In this document: piece by piece, positions 63,472 through 64,000 of the stretch
Numbering within the stretch: the stretch's first letter is position 1
Layout of the letters: the number at the start of each line of letters is the position of its first letter
Assembly (NCBI GenBank): GCA_963719055.1
Contig: CAVRAU010000014.1
Coordinates: 108,267-172,266 of the forward strand
Direction: 5' to 3'
Length of the DNA: 64,000 bases
Source: CAXMQZ01 sp963719055
GTDB taxonomy: Bacteria > Acidobacteriota > Thermoanaerobaculia > Multivoradales > JAHEKO01
Notes under the pieces: generated by a model
The model's input: only the letters and a program-made list of their open reading frames with translations
Database searches by the model: none
Told to the model about the DNA's origin: nothing
Made by a program: the position numbers and the translations under genes

Positions 63472-64000
63472 TCTCCGTCTTGACCGGCAGCAGCTCCTGA
63501 AACGTCGTGCCGTAGATCTCCCAGACCGTCATGAAGATGCCGGCGATCACCGGTCCGATGATCAGCCCCACGGCGCCGAACATGGAGAGCCCACCCAAGG
63601 TGCTCAGCAGGATCAGCAGATCCGGCATTTCGGTGTCGCCTCCCACCAGCCGAGGTCTGAGGAGATTGTCCACCGATCCCACCACGGCGGCGCACCATAC
63701 GGCCAGACCGATGCCCGCTACCGACGTGACCGGTCAAGAGCAGGTAGACCACGGCGGGTATCCAGACCAGGGCCGTGCCCACCGCCGGGATGATGGACAT
63801 CACCGCCATGATGGTGGCCCAGAAGGCGGCGCCCTTGATCCCGACGACCGCGAAGGCGATGCCACCCAGAGCGCCCTGGACGATGCCGATCACCAGGGTG
63901 CCCTTGATGGTCGCTCGGGCGACCGAGATGCCCTTGTCGATCAGCATCTTCTTGTCCTTCTCCGACAAGCGGTGAGTAGGCGAGAAAGCTCCCCCGCATG
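63461..64000 (-). CDS. AI-2E family transporter, C-terminal part (gene continues past window; apparent frameshift near 63727)
   Basis: The C-terminal region of an AI-2E/PerM-type transporter: SEKDKKMLIDKGISVARATIKGTLVIGIVQGALGGIAF (start quoted) and IIPAVGTALVWIPAVVYLLLTG, then after one extra base SVDNLLRPRLVGGDTEMPDLLILLSTLGGL and FGAVGLIIGPVIAGIF. The last two are family signatures. The rest of the gene lies beyond 64000. It probably exports a small molecule or acts as a Na+/H+ or peptidoglycan-linked transporter. Its end overlaps the small membrane gene by eleven bases. Confidence 0.85.

Noticed and set aside
4778..63735. Genome-wide programmed frameshifting as the cause of the many frame breaks
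   Set aside because: The sites I compared share no slippery codon, stop codon or downstream structure, and most need removal of one base at random-looking places.
1..64000. tRNA and rRNA genes
   Set aside because: I looked for T-arm GGTTCGAATC-like patterns and rRNA-like stretches; GTTCGAAT at 4974 and GGTTCG at 25299 lack acceptor stems and cloverleaf context.

Overview
This window is about 60% GC, densely coded on both strands, and reads as an ordinary chromosomal segment of a Gram-negative-like, respiring bacterium. It has lipoproteins, an aa3-type cytochrome oxidase, a LapB-like TPR protein and a secreted protein combining a GWxTD-like domain with a VWA domain. That combination, with many short conserved membrane proteins, points to Acidobacteriota, perhaps a Thermoanaerobaculia-like lineage. 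This is inference from protein resemblance, because the window has no rRNA or other marker that settles it. I see no tRNA, rRNA, CRISPR array, insertion sequence or prophage.

Layout. 1-1169: end of an ABC-2 permease gene and a SCO copper chaperone. 1211-7176: sulfatase-fold lipoprotein, PLP trans-sulfuration enzyme, 3-methyladenine glycosylase, a nucleotidase-like protein and an alpha/beta hydrolase. 7200-13065: small membrane and hypothetical genes mixed with decayed remnants (7785-8003, 9820-10307). 13289-17760: cytochrome c oxidase operon (subunits I, III, IV, two small membrane proteins, subunit II, DUF420). 17757-25246: an OB/HD exoribonuclease-like protein, the GWxTD/VWA protein, a secreted partner and a convergent AAA/TPR ATPase. 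25415-32074: exonuclease VII, rhomboid protease, then a sulfur-transfer and molybdopterin set (JAMM peptidase, MoeB-rhodanese, MoaD-MoaE fusion) with a membrane-anchored metallopeptidase inside it. 32170-36405: acyl-CoA carboxyltransferase, enoyl-CoA hydratase, HAD phosphatase, a 60-bp tandem repeat and a hydrolase. 36492-45369: HD-GYP sensor, DinB protein, YgfZ facing ErpA, thymidine kinase, thioesterase, LOG-like protein, ECF sigma and anti-sigma factors, SDR. 45474-51918: zinc peptidase, phosphohexomutase, IleRS, hydrolase-fold protein. 51985-58578: a packed + strand run of peptide deformylase, RlmH, DksA-like, LapB-like, HolA, Fpg, HAD and uridine kinase. 58638-64000: lipoproteins, hydrolase, CAP protein, an HMG-CoA-lyase-like protein with a membrane tail, a small membrane protein and the end of an AI-2E transporter.

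Reading frames. More than 20 recognisable genes, including ileS, ctaD, ctaC, ctaE, xseA and the deformylase gene, can only be read through if one or more single-base shifts are allowed. Most of these sites carry one extra base and they share no motif. I take them as residual sequencing or assembly indels, and give such genes as one CDS with the approximate shift point. The remnants at 7785-8003 and 9820-10307 lack large segments and look truly decayed.

How the genes work together. The clearest functional sets are the cytochrome oxidase operon with its assembly factors, the MoeB-rhodanese/MoaD-MoaE/JAMM set for molybdopterin synthase sulfur loading, the YgfZ-ErpA iron-sulfur pair, the carboxyltransferase/hydratase pair with a distant lyase-like protein (branched-chain acyl-CoA breakdown), the sigma/anti-sigma pair, and the translation/repair run at 51985-58578.
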